Below, in pieces: positions 8,431 through 16,337 of a stretch of DNA of 32,576 nt. The notes under the pieces are model-generated. The model saw nothing but the letters and a program-made list of their open reading frames with translations, made no database searches and was not told the DNA's origin. The first letter of the stretch is position 1, and each line of letters opens with the position of its first letter. Origin of the DNA: an uncultured Clostridium sp. (GTDB lineage: Bacteria; Bacillota; Clostridia; Clostridiales; Clostridiaceae); NCBI GenBank assembly GCA_937927335.1, contig CALBDU010000020.1, positions 1 to 32,576 on the forward strand. Reading direction: 5' to 3'. The translations under genes and the position numbers were made by a program.

Positions 8431-9180
8431 ATGGAAATAATAAAGACTAATAATCTAAATCTGTTTTATGGAAAAACCCAGGCGTTGAAAAATATTGGCC
8501 TTGGTATAGAAAAAAATTCCGTTACTGCGCTGATCGGACCTTCCGGCTGCGGTAAATCAACCTTTTTAAGGACTATAAACAGAATGAATGATTTAATAGA
8601 TAATGTAAAAATTACCGGTGAAGTATTTTATGAGGGAAGAAACATATACCAGGATTATGACGTTATTGAATTAAGGAAGAGCATAGGCATGGTGTTTCAG
8701 AAGCCCAATCCCTTTCCTATGTCAATTTACGACAATGTTGCCTATGGCCCGAGAATTCATGGGATTAAAAACAAGGCAAAGTTGGACGAGATAGTTGAAA
8801 AGAGCTTAAAGGGTGCAGTGCTTTGGGAGGAAGTTAAGGACAGACTGAATAAAAGCGCCTTAGGTCTATCGGGAGGGCAGCAGCAGAGGCTCTGCATAGC
8901 AAGGACCTTGGCTGTGGAGCCTGAGGTTTTATTGATGGATGAGCCAACCTCAGCCCTGGACCCCATATCCACTTTAAAAATTGAAGAACTTATGGATATT
9001 CTTAAAAAGAATTATACAGTAATAATTGTGACCCATAATATGCAGCAGGCTGGAAGAATATCAGATAATACAGCGTTTTTCCTAAACGGTGAAATTGTGG
9101 AAAGCGGAAAAACCGAAAATATTTTTTACAAGCCAATGGATAAAAGAACTGAAGATTATATAACAGGTCGATTTGGTTAA
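8431..9180 (+). CDS. pstB: phosphate ABC transporter ATP-binding protein PstB
   Basis: 249-residue ATPase that powers phosphate import through PstCA. The Walker A Gly-Pro-Ser-Gly-Cys-Gly-Lys-Ser-Thr is at 36-44, followed by a Q-loop (Val-Phe-Gln-Lys-Pro-Asn-Pro-Phe-Pro, characteristic of PstB). The signature is Leu-Ser-Gly-Gly-Gln-Gln-Gln-Arg, Walker B is Leu-Leu-Met-Asp-Glu-Pro, and an H-loop His follows in Val-Thr-His-Asn-Met. The length and the Asn-Pro-Phe-Pro motif separate it from other ABC ATPases. phoU follows after 20 bases. Confidence 0.97.
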   Translation: MEIIKTNNLNLFYGKTQALKNIGLGIEKNSVTALIGPSGCGKSTFLRTINRMNDLIDNVKITGEVFYEGRNIYQDYDVIELRKSIGMVFQKPNPFPMSIYDNVAYGPRIHGIKNKAKLDEIVEKSLKGAVLWEEVKDRLNKSALGLSGGQQQRLCIARTLAVEPEVLLMDEPTSALDPISTLKIEELMDILKKNYTVIIVTHNMQQAGRISDNTAFFLNGEIVESGKTENIFYKPMDKRTEDYITGRFG

Positions 9181-9200
9181 AAAGGATAAGGAGTGATTAT

Positions 9201-9857
9201 ATGACCAGAACCGGATTTGATTCTGCCCTGGAAAGCCTGCATCATGACATACTGACCATGGGCAGCATAGTAGAAAAGCAGATACACCAAAGCATAGAAG
9301 CATTGGTGGAAAAGGACTCTGATTTAGCTGAGCAAATTATAGCAAACGATGATTTGGTGGATAATCTGGAAAAGGATATAGAAAACAAATGTATCAGGCT
9401 TATTGGAAAGGAACAGCCTTTAGCCATCGACCTGAGAACCATTTTCACCAGCAGCAAAATTATCACAGACCTGGAGAGAATTGCTGATCATGCAGTGGAT
9501 ATAGCAAAGGTTGTAAAGAGATTGAAGGGTCAGGATTACATCAAGGAGCTTATTGATATCCCCAAAATGGCTCAGGTTGTGGAAAAAATGATTAAGGAAT
9601 CTCTTGACGCTTTTATTGAAGGTGATGTGGATGCGGCTTATGCAGTTTGCAAAATGGATGATGAGGTGGATGCATACTATAAGATAATATTCAATGATCT
9701 TCTTAAAATAATGATCAGGGACCAGACCTCCATAAACCAGGGTACGCAATTTATGTTTGTGGCCAAGAACCTGGAGAGAATTGCGGATCATGTAACTAAC
9801 ATATGTGAGTGGACTGTGTATCTTGTTACAGGTGAGCTGCTGGACTTAAACGAATAG
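9201..9857 (+). CDS. phoU: phosphate transport system regulator PhoU
   Basis: 218-residue all-helical protein made of two repeated three-helix units. Each repeat carries a Glu-Arg-Ile-Ala-Asp-His-Ala/Val metal-binding motif: Leu-Glu-Arg-Ile-Ala-Asp-His-Ala near residue 95 and Leu-Glu-Arg-Ile-Ala-Asp-His-Val near 195. PhoU links the transport state of PstSCAB to the PhoR/PhoP signalling pair and restrains uptake when phosphate is plentiful. It closes the pst operon and is followed by a strong terminator. Confidence 0.95.
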   Translation: MTRTGFDSALESLHHDILTMGSIVEKQIHQSIEALVEKDSDLAEQIIANDDLVDNLEKDIENKCIRLIGKEQPLAIDLRTIFTSSKIITDLERIADHAVDIAKVVKRLKGQDYIKELIDIPKMAQVVEKMIKESLDAFIEGDVDAAYAVCKMDDEVDAYYKIIFNDLLKIMIRDQTSINQGTQFMFVAKNLERIADHVTNICEWTVYLVTGELLDLNE

Positions 9858-9872
9858 AGTATTAATTTTTAT

Positions 9873-9895
9873 GCCGGAAATTTCCGGCTTTTTTT
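9873..9895 (+). terminator. terminator of the pst-phoU operon
   Basis: Perfect inverted repeat GCCGGAAA/TTTCCGGC (9873-9888) followed by seven T residues, 15 bases after the phoU stop. Confidence 0.93.
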
Positions 9896-10212
9896 ATTTC
9901 CAAAAGAAAAACCGCATTTCTGCGGCGCTAAAGGGAATATAAAATAAGTATGTTAGGTAACAATTATATTATAAAGCACAGATTCAGATATTCCATAAAA
10001 TACGATTATTCTTAACATAGTACGTCAAGATTTAACATTGAAATTTTATAAGGTGTTATTCACAATTGCCTAAATATAATAAATAAATATTAAATAAACA
10101 ATTTACAAAGTTTAACTAGAATCAATAAATAGCTTATATTATGTATGTAAATTGAGGGCGTGCTGTGATAGAATAAGGTCACTGTACAGTAATAAATTTG
10201 AGGAGCAGGATA
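9896..10212. other. AT-rich intergenic region between phoU and the asparaginase gene
   Basis: No open frame with a ribosome site was found. It holds a small hairpin at 9911-9924 (CCGCA/TGCGG) that, on the minus strand, is followed by a T-run. Then come about 230 bases of very AT-rich DNA. A possible extended -10 (TGA-TAGAAT, 10166-10174) lies about 38 bases before the asparaginase start, without a convincing -35. Confidence 0.5.
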
Positions 10213-11190
10213 ATGAAGAAAATTATAATAATTTTTACTGGTGGAACAATATGTATGAAGCCGGATTCCAATAATGTAGCAGTTCCTGCCATGCAGGGCG
10301 AAGATATATTAGAGCTTATCCCTGAAATTGACGGGATTGCAAATATAAGCTTTTTAGATTTTGGAATGTATCCGGGTCCCCATATGACACCGGAAAAAAT
10401 GCTGGAGCTTTCAAGGCTTATAGATAAGAAGCTTCAAGGTGAGGACTACGATGGGGTTGTTGTAACCCATGGCACTGATTCCCTGGAGGAAACTGCATAT
10501 CTTGTGGAGCTGACCTATAAAGGTTCCAAACCTGTGGTTTTTACAGGATCCATGAGAAACAGCGGGCAGCCGGGATGGGACGGCGCTTTAAACCTGAAGG
10601 ATTCTGTTTTGACGGCTGCAGCTGAAGATGCCTCCAACAAAGGGGTTCTGGTAGTAATGAATGGTGAAATACATTCGGCAGCACTGGTAACAAAGACCAG
10701 CACGCATAGTCTGGATACCTTTAAAAGTGTTGATTTTGGGCCTTTAGGCTTTATCGATAATGACAAGGCGTATTTTTTCTTTAAATATTTAAGGCGTGAA
10801 TACATAGCTGCAGACTACATAGAAAACAGTGTGGACATCATAAAATGCGGCTGTGGCATGGATGGAAGGCTTATAAAGTACTGTGCGGATTCAGGAAGCA
10901 AGGGCTTAATAATTGAAGCCATGGGAAGAGGAAATGTTCCCCCTAAAATGGTTTCAGCCATTGAATATGCATTAACAAAGGGGCTTGCGGTAGTGCTTGT
11001 GTCAAGGTGCTTCAAAGGCAGGGTTCAGGATGATTACGGCTATGCTGGAGCAGCCAGAGAGCTTATCCAAAAAGGAGTTATCCTGGGGGATAATCTGCCG
11101 GGGCAGAAGGCGAGGATAAAGCTTATGGCGGCCTTGGGATTTACAAGGGATTTATCTTTGATAAAGGAAATCTTTGAAAGAAATTATTAA
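10213..11190 (+). CDS. L-asparaginase
   Basis: 325-residue asparaginase hydrolysing L-asparagine to aspartate and ammonia. The N-terminal Phe-Thr-Gly-Gly-Thr-Ile (nucleophile Thr12) and the second catalytic motif Thr-His-Gly-Thr-Asp (85-89) are both intact. So is Phe-Thr-Gly-Ser-Met-Arg with Asp-Gly-Ala-Leu-Asn-Leu. No signal peptide is visible, so it is predicted cytoplasmic. ATG 10213 is preferred over TTG 10198 because AGGAG (10201-10205) is properly spaced. An Lrp-type regulator and aspartate 4-decarboxylase follow directly, suggesting asparagine or aspartate catabolism. Glutaminase side activity cannot be judged from sequence. Confidence 0.93.
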   Translation: MKKIIIIFTGGTICMKPDSNNVAVPAMQGEDILELIPEIDGIANISFLDFGMYPGPHMTPEKMLELSRLIDKKLQGEDYDGVVVTHGTDSLEETAYLVELTYKGSKPVVFTGSMRNSGQPGWDGALNLKDSVLTAAAEDASNKGVLVVMNGEIHSAALVTKTSTHSLDTFKSVDFGPLGFIDNDKAYFFFKYLRREYIAADYIENSVDIIKCGCGMDGRLIKYCADSGSKGLIIEAMGRGNVPPKMVSAIEYALTKGLAVVLVSRCFKGRVQDDYGYAGAARELIQKGVILGDNLPGQKARIKLMAALGFTRDLSLIKEIFERNY

Positions 11191-11205
11191 TTTGGAGGGA
11201 TGGCA

Positions 11206-11643
11206 GTGGATTTAACGGATTACAGGATTCTGGAAATACTTCTGGAGGAGGGCAGAATACCTATGAAGGAGCTGGCCCAGAGGGTTGCCCTCAGTGCACC
11301 TGCAGCGGCAGAAAGGGTAAAAAGGCTGGAGGAGGATAACATAATCAAGGGCTATAAGGCTGTTATAAATTATGAAAAGCTTGGCAAGAAGATTAATGTG
11401 CTTATAAATGTGGATATCAATGTTCAAAAAGCCGAAAAGTTTACCGAATTTCTAAAGGGAGAGGCCGCCATCACGGAATGCCATCATGTAACCGGTCCAT
11501 ACTGCAAAATTATAAAAGCAAGGCTTGATGATATTGAGAGCCTGGAAAAGCTAATCGGAAGAATTCAAATGTATGGTGATACAGAGACGTTCATAATATT
11601 GTCTTCAGTGGAAAAGGAAATCATAGTAAAGGAAAATATTTAA
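11206..11643 (+). CDS. Lrp/AsnC-family transcriptional regulator
   Basis: About 145 residues. The N-terminal helix-turn-helix (Asp-Tyr-Arg-Ile-Leu-Glu-Ile-Leu, then Ser-Ala-Pro-Ala-Ala-Ala-Glu-Arg-Val-Lys-Arg-Leu) is followed by the RAM/AsnC effector domain with a Cys-His-His-Val-Thr-Gly turn. Proteins of this family sense amino acids and act as dimers or octamers. GTG 11206 is preferred over ATG 11200 because GGAGGG ends one base before 11200 but about six before 11206. Located between asparaginase and aspartate decarboxylase, it most likely controls this operon in response to Asn, Asp or Ala (inference). Confidence 0.9.
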   Translation: MDLTDYRILEILLEEGRIPMKELAQRVALSAPAAAERVKRLEEDNIIKGYKAVINYEKLGKKINVLINVDINVQKAEKFTEFLKGEAAITECHHVTGPYCKIIKARLDDIESLEKLIGRIQMYGDTETFIILSSVEKEIIVKENI

Positions 11644-11656
11644 CAGGAGGAGACAA

Positions 11657-13309
11657 ATGGATAATATAAGTCTTCAAAGAAAAGAAATTGAAAAAGTATA
11701 TGGAAAAATAAGCCCCTTTGAGCTTAAGGACAGACTAATAAGCCTGGCTGGTGAGTGCAGAAAAATGGGAGCACATACTATGCTGGATGCAGGGAGAGGA
11801 AATCCTAACTGGATTGCAGCCACCCCTAGAGAAGCATTTTTTACCTTTGGACAATTTGCAGTATCTGAAAGCAGAAGAGCCTGGAGCGATAACGATCTGG
11901 CTGGAATGCCTCAAAAGGAAGGAATTGTGGAGCGCTTCAAGGAGTTCCTGAAAAGTAATAAAGAAGCACCAGGAATTGACCTTCTTAAAAAGATGATAAA
12001 CTACGGCATAACCATAAAGGGCTTTAATGCTGAAGATTGGATATATGAGCTTACAGACGGCATTATTGGTGACAACTATCCTCAGCCTGACAGAATGCTG
12101 AAACATGTGGAAATGGTGGTTAATGACTATTTGATTCAGGAGCTTTGCTACAATGAGCCTCTTGAGGGCAGATTCCGAACCTTTGCTGTGGAGGGAGCCA
12201 CTGCAGGCATGTGTTATGTATTTGATTCCCTTATTGCTAACAATATATTATCAAAGGGTGACAAAATAGCCTTGATGACGCCAATTTTCACTCCATACCT
12301 GGAGGTGCCCCATCTGCCAAGGTACAATTTTGAGGTAATAAACATATCTGCAGATGAATTGGATGAAAAAGGCAGCCGCACCTGGCAGTATTCAAGGCAG
12401 CAGATTGAAAAGCTGAAGGATCCGTCAATTAAAGCATTGTTTATTGTAAATCCAAGCAATCCTCCTTCAGTAGCTATGAAAAAGGATACTGTTGACCAGC
12501 TTAAGGATATCGTGGATAAATATAATCCAGACCTGATGATAATATCAGATGATGTATACAGCACCTTTGTGGACGGCTTCCGTTCCCTGATGGCAGATCT
12601 GCCTTATAATACCATAGGAGTTTACTCTTATTCAAAGTATTTTGGTGTTACAGGCTGGCGTCTTGGAACCATAGCATTATATGAAGACAACGTTTTTGAC
12701 AAGCTCTTAAGAGAACAGGACGAGGACAGAAAAAAAAGAGCAAGGATAAGATATTCAGGCCTATCCACGGACCCGGACAGCATTTCCTTTGCTGACAGGA
12801 TTGTAGCTGACAGCAGGCAGGTGGCCCTTAACCATACGGCTGGTTTGTCCACCCCTCAGCAGGTACAGATGGCGTTTTTCTCATTGTTTGCACTAACAGA
12901 CAAGGAAAACAGGTATAAGAACCTTACAAAGGATATTTGCAGAAGAAGACAGAAGCTGTTGTTCAAGGGTCTGGGTCTTGCTTTAACGGAAAATCCTTTA
13001 AGTGCCTCCTACTACACTCAATTTGACTTGCTTGAGTGGGCAGGAAAAAACTATAATGAGGAATTTGCTAAATACCTGCAGGAGCATTACAAAACAGTGG
13101 ATATACTTATCCGCCTTGCTGAACACAGCTCCATAGTGTTGATGAGCGGTAGCGGCTTCAGCGGCCCTGAATGGTCAATAAGGATATCTCTTGCAAACCT
13201 CAATGATGAATGCTATTCAAAAATAGGTACTGAGCTCCATGATGTGCTTGAGGGCTATGTGGAGGAATGGAAAAAGCAAAAAGGCGGCAAAAAGTCTGCC
13301 GGCAAATAA
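11657..13309 (+). CDS. asdA: aspartate 4-decarboxylase / aspartate aminotransferase
   Basis: 550-residue fold-type I PLP enzyme, much longer than ordinary aminotransferases and typical of aspartate beta-decarboxylase, which converts L-aspartate to L-alanine and CO2 with side aminotransferase activity. Visible features are the N-terminal Gly-Arg-Gly-Asn-Pro-Asn-Trp motif, Asn-Pro-Ser-Asn-Pro-Pro, Ser-Asp-Asp-Val-Tyr, the PLP-binding Lys at about 327 in Tyr-Ser-Tyr-Ser-Lys-Tyr-Phe-Gly, and a C-terminal substrate Arg in Trp-Ser-Ile-Arg-Ile-Ser. AGGAGG precedes the ATG. It would work directly after the asparaginase. In some bacteria this reaction, coupled to aspartate-alanine exchange, conserves energy; no exchanger gene is seen here. 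Confidence 0.92.
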   Translation: MDNISLQRKEIEKVYGKISPFELKDRLISLAGECRKMGAHTMLDAGRGNPNWIAATPREAFFTFGQFAVSESRRAWSDNDLAGMPQKEGIVERFKEFLKSNKEAPGIDLLKKMINYGITIKGFNAEDWIYELTDGIIGDNYPQPDRMLKHVEMVVNDYLIQELCYNEPLEGRFRTFAVEGATAGMCYVFDSLIANNILSKGDKIALMTPIFTPYLEVPHLPRYNFEVINISADELDEKGSRTWQYSRQQIEKLKDPSIKALFIVNPSNPPSVAMKKDTVDQLKDIVDKYNPDLMIISDDVYSTFVDGFRSLMADLPYNTIGVYSYSKYFGVTGWRLGTIALYEDNVFDKLLREQDEDRKKRARIRYSGLSTDPDSISFADRIVADSRQVALNHTAGLSTPQQVQMAFFSLFALTDKENRYKNLTKDICRRRQKLLFKGLGLALTENPLSASYYTQFDLLEWAGKNYNEEFAKYLQEHYKTVDILIRLAEHSSIVLMSGSGFSGPEWSIRISLANLNDECYSKIGTELHDVLEGYVEEWKKQKGGKKSAGK

Positions 13310-13316
13310 TAAAACG

Positions 13317-13347
13317 TAATACAGGTGAAAGCCTGTATTATTTTTTT
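13317..13347 (+). terminator. terminator after aspartate 4-decarboxylase
   Basis: Perfect 9-bp stem TAATACAGG/CCTGTATTA with a six-base loop, followed by seven T residues. Confidence 0.93.
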
Positions 13348-13440
13348 GAATAATTATGGAAAGCAGCATCACGTTATGATAAAATTTTGCAGACGAAATA
13401 GTCATTTCATAAATAACGGGAAAATTGAAGGGAGAAAATG

Positions 13441-14676
13441 ATGAAAAAGATACTGGCATTGCTTTTGGTCTTTATGCTGTCTGTGGGTTTTACGGCCTGC
13501 GGGAAAAAGGCTGATACAAAAAACGACGCCGCAGTAAATAAGAACTGGGATACCATATTGGCTGATGCAAAGGGAACCACGGTGAACTTTTATGGCTGGG
13601 GAGGAAGCGAAACCACAAACAGGTGGATAGACGAATATTTAGCCAAGACTGTTAAGGAAAAATACGATATAACACTAAAAAGGGTACCAATGAATATTGA
13701 GGATATATTAAATAAGCTTGTGGCTGACAAGCAAGCCGGAAATAAAAATGGAACTATTGATGTGGTATGGATCAATGGGGAAAACTTTTATACTGCAAAA
13801 AAGGCTGATTTGCTTTTCGGACCTTTTACAGATAAGCTGCCAAACTTCACAAAATATGTAGACTCAAATTCCGATGAGGTTAAAAAGGACTTTGGATATG
13901 CTACTAACGGCTATGAGGCTCCTTATGGAAAAGCTCAGTTTGTAATGGTTTATAACAGCAATACAACTGAAAAAACTCCAGTCAGCGCACAAGAGCTGCT
14001 GCAGTTTGCCAAAGCTAATCCAGGAAAGTTTACCTACGCTGCACCTCCTGACTTTACTGGCAGTGCATTTGTAAGAAATATAATATATGAAACTGTGGGC
14101 TATGAAAAAATAGCAAATGTAAGGGCAGATAAGGCATCAGTACAGGCCGCCATTCAGCCTGCTATAGACTATCTTAAGGAACTAAAGCCTTATCTTTGGA
14201 ACCAGGGGAAAACATACCCTGCTACAGTTTCTCAGCTGGATAACATGTATGCAGATGGTCAGCTGCTTATGACCATGACCTATAATTCAAATTCCATATC
14301 TGGTAAAATTGCAAACGGTGAATATCCAAAGGGAACACAAAGCTTTATATTTGATAAGGGAACAATTGGAAACACACACTTCCTGGCAATACCCTTTAAT
14401 GCTTCCAATAAAGAAGGGGCCATGGCTGTAATAAACGCAGTGCTTTCAGTTGAAGCTCAAGCTGCAAAATACAACCCTTCAGGCTGGGGAGACCTGCCTG
14501 TGCTGGATAACACCAAGCTTTCCACTGATGAGAAAAAAGTATTTGAGAGTATTGCCTTAGGTGAGGGAGTACTGCCTCAGGAGGTGCTTCTTAAGCATAG
14601 AGTGCCTGAGGTGCCTGCAAATCTGGTGCCTATAATTGAACAGATCTGGCAGGAGCAGATTCCTGGAGATAAATAA
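13441..14676 (+). CDS. YnjB-like ABC transporter substrate-binding lipoprotein
   Basis: 411-residue extracellular solute-binding protein. The signal peptide ends in Gly-Phe-Thr-Ala-Cys, a lipobox. The body matches the YnjB-type family: Asn-Phe-Tyr-Gly-Trp-Gly-Gly-Ser, Asp-Val-Val-Trp-Ile-Asn-Gly-Glu-Asn-Phe and Leu-Leu-Phe-Gly-Pro-Phe. The substrate is unknown. No permease or ATPase gene accompanies it; a rhodanese lipoprotein is next. In E. coli, YnjB is encoded with a permease, an ATPase and the rhodanese YnjE, so this looks like a reduced version of that locus. ATG 13441 is favoured over ATG 13438 by spacing from GGGAG (13430-13434). Confidence 0.85.
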   Translation: MKKILALLLVFMLSVGFTACGKKADTKNDAAVNKNWDTILADAKGTTVNFYGWGGSETTNRWIDEYLAKTVKEKYDITLKRVPMNIEDILNKLVADKQAGNKNGTIDVVWINGENFYTAKKADLLFGPFTDKLPNFTKYVDSNSDEVKKDFGYATNGYEAPYGKAQFVMVYNSNTTEKTPVSAQELLQFAKANPGKFTYAAPPDFTGSAFVRNIIYETVGYEKIANVRADKASVQAAIQPAIDYLKELKPYLWNQGKTYPATVSQLDNMYADGQLLMTMTYNSNSISGKIANGEYPKGTQSFIFDKGTIGNTHFLAIPFNASNKEGAMAVINAVLSVEAQAAKYNPSGWGDLPVLDNTKLSTDEKKVFESIALGEGVLPQEVLLKHRVPEVPANLVPIIEQIWQEQIPGDK

Positions 14677-14689
14677 ACATAAATTACTA

Positions 14690-14712
14690 AAAAGGGCGTT
14701 ATTGCCCTTTTT
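14690..14712 (+). terminator. terminator after the YnjB-like gene
   Basis: Stem AAAGGGC/GCCCTTT with a six-base loop, continuing into TTTT. Confidence 0.8.
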
Positions 14713-14784
14713 GCATATTATAGATAACCCTTATAGTTGGTGTTTCATGTATTTTAACTTACGATAACTCATCTCTTCCCCAGA

Positions 14785-14793
14785 TGTTATAAT
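14785..14793 (+). promoter_or_regulatory. extended -10 promoter of the rhodanese gene
   Basis: TG-T-TATAAT, a perfect -10 with the extended TGn element, lies about 35 bases before the start codon. No good -35 is visible. Confidence 0.55.
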
Positions 14794-14827
14794 TATATTT
14801 ATAAATAATGTAATGGGGAGGAAATAA

Positions 14828-15757
14828 ATGAAAAAAATACTAATTTCAATTATTACAGTAATTATGTTAGTAACAGCCTTGGCAGGATGCTCACAAAAAC
14901 AGGCTGTAAGTACTACTAATTCTACAAATACAGCTGCATATACAAATGATGACTTGCTTGTTAGTGCTGATTGGTTAAAGGATAACTTGGACAAGGTAGT
15001 GATACTGGATGCCAGAGATTCTAAAGCATATGCAGCAAAACACATAACAAATGCTATAAATGTTACATGGCAGCAGTTTACTGATATGGAAGGCAAGAAA
15101 GCCGGGGACAAAGGCTGGGGAACTTTACTAGAAGCTTCAAAGCTTGCTGATGCTATTGGTAAATTAGGAATTGATGGAACTAAAACAGTTGTTGTTTATG
15201 GAGCACCTCCATCAGGATGGGCTGAGGATGGCAGAGTTGCATGGACACTTAAATCTGCAGGGTTAAAAAATGTAAAAATATTAAACGGTGGTTATAAGGC
15301 ATGGGAAGCTAAAGGCTTGTCAACTGATATAGCAGTACCAGCAGTAAAAGCAGCTGCATTTAAAATATCATCCATTGATACAAGCTTAAATGTTACTACT
15401 GACTACTTAAGCAGCAACATAGATAAAGTGAAAATTATCGATGCCAGAGAAGCTGAAGAATATAATGGAGCAGTAAAATATGGTGAAGCCCGTGGTGGAC
15501 ATATACCACATGCTATAAATATAACCTGGACACAATTATACAACAGCGACGGCACTGTAAAGAGTCAGAAAGATATAGAAGGAATCCTTTCGGCAAAAGG
15601 AATTAATAAAACAGATGAGATCGTAACCTACTGCACAAAGGGTATCAGGTCAGCGGATATGGCTTTGATATTGAAAATGTGCGGTTATAATGCTAAAAAT
15701 TACGATTCCTCCTACTATGAATGGGCAGGAAATAATTCTCTAACTGTTGAAAAATAA
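14828..15757 (+). CDS. double-rhodanese sulfurtransferase lipoprotein (YnjE-like)
   Basis: 309 residues. The signal peptide ends in Leu-Ala-Gly-Cys, so the protein is a lipoprotein outside the membrane. Two rhodanese domains follow (about 40-170 and 180-305). The first has no active-site Cys (Val-Tyr-Gly-Ala-Pro-Pro-Ser-Gly), so it is structural. The second carries Cys269 in the loop Cys-Thr-Lys-Gly-Ile-Arg-Ser, typical of thiosulfate or mercaptopyruvate sulfurtransferases, which carry a persulfide on this Cys. It lies just after a YnjB-like binding protein. GGGGAGG precedes the ATG. It has its own promoter and terminator. The physiological sulfur donor and acceptor are unknown. Confidence 0.9.
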   Translation: MKKILISIITVIMLVTALAGCSQKQAVSTTNSTNTAAYTNDDLLVSADWLKDNLDKVVILDARDSKAYAAKHITNAINVTWQQFTDMEGKKAGDKGWGTLLEASKLADAIGKLGIDGTKTVVVYGAPPSGWAEDGRVAWTLKSAGLKNVKILNGGYKAWEAKGLSTDIAVPAVKAAAFKISSIDTSLNVTTDYLSSNIDKVKIIDAREAEEYNGAVKYGEARGGHIPHAINITWTQLYNSDGTVKSQKDIEGILSAKGINKTDEIVTYCTKGIRSADMALILKMCGYNAKNYDSSYYEWAGNNSLTVEK

Positions 15758-15777
15758 GTAAGAATAAATTGTAAACT

Positions 15778-15828
15778 TCCCCCTTTGACGCGGATGGAAA
15801 TTCAGTCTGCGTTAAGGGGTTTTTTTTC
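15778..15828 (+). terminator. terminator after the rhodanese gene
   Basis: CCCCTTTGACGCGGA pairs with TCTGCGTTAAGGGG (one bulge, G-U pairs) and is followed by nine T residues. Confidence 0.88.
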
Positions 15829-15830
15829 AT

Positions 15831-15867
15831 AAAACTGTTGCAATATACAACTGTTTTATGTTACAAT
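15831..15867 (+). promoter_or_regulatory. promoter and putative MarR operator of the arsM operon
   Basis: The -35 TTGCAA (15838-15843) and -10 TACAAT (15862-15867) are 18 bases apart, with an extended TGT before the -10. An inverted repeat AAAACTGTTG-N7-CAACTGTTTT (15831-15857; 9 of 10 positions symmetric) covers the -35. This is the size and position expected for an autoregulating MarR dimer. Confidence 0.7.
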
Positions 15868-15884
15868 CAAAATGAGGTGGTAAA

Positions 15885-16325
15885 GTGGATAAACATGGAA
15901 GTAACTATATGAGGGAATTGATTAGAATATTGGTGAGAAATCTTGGTGTATTGGAAAAGTCAGATGCCAGCTGCTGCGGTGTTTCAATAGCACAGTGCCA
16001 TGCAATAGTAGAAATAGGCAGAACTAATGAGATTTCATTGAATGAGCTTGCTGAACTGTTAACTTTAGATAAGAGCACAATGAGTAGAACTATAAATAAT
16101 CTGGTGGAAAGCGGTTTGGTCATAAGAGAGCTTCATCCAGAGGACAGAAGATATATAGCAATAAGGCTAACAGAAAAAGGAAAGGAGGTTTATAAAAATA
16201 CTGAAGGAACCATGACGGATTACTATAAGAAAATATTCGGCTCAATACCTGAAGACAGGCGGGAACAGGTGCTTGAAAGCTTAAAACTATTAATTGATGC
16301 AGTTAATGAAAATAGATGTTGTTAG
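15885..16325 (+). CDS. MarR-family regulator with cysteine pairs, linked to arsM
   Basis: 146-residue winged-helix regulator. The recognition region (Leu-Asp-Lys-Ser-Thr-Met-Ser-Arg-Thr-Ile-Asn-Asn-Leu) and the wing Asp-Arg-Arg-Tyr are typical of MarR. A Ser-Cys-Cys-Gly-Val-Ser-Ile-Ala-Gln-Cys-His stretch precedes the DNA-binding helices, and the protein ends Arg-Cys-Cys. These thiols could bind As(III) and release DNA (inference from context). GTG 15885 is chosen because GAGGTGG (15873-15879) precedes it. arsM starts about 12 bases after the stop codon, so the regulator heads the methylation operon and probably represses it through the inverted repeat over its own promoter. Confidence 0.88.
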   Translation: MDKHGSNYMRELIRILVRNLGVLEKSDASCCGVSIAQCHAIVEIGRTNEISLNELAELLTLDKSTMSRTINNLVESGLVIRELHPEDRRYIAIRLTEKGKEVYKNTEGTMTDYYKKIFGSIPEDRREQVLESLKLLIDAVNENRCC

Positions 16326-16337
16326 GAGGATGTGAAA

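Noticed and set aside
10012..10037. Two TTAACA hexamers upstream of the asparaginase gene as PhoP sites
   Set aside because: They are 20 bases apart, out of the 11-bp register, and far from any promoter; expected by chance in such AT-rich DNA.
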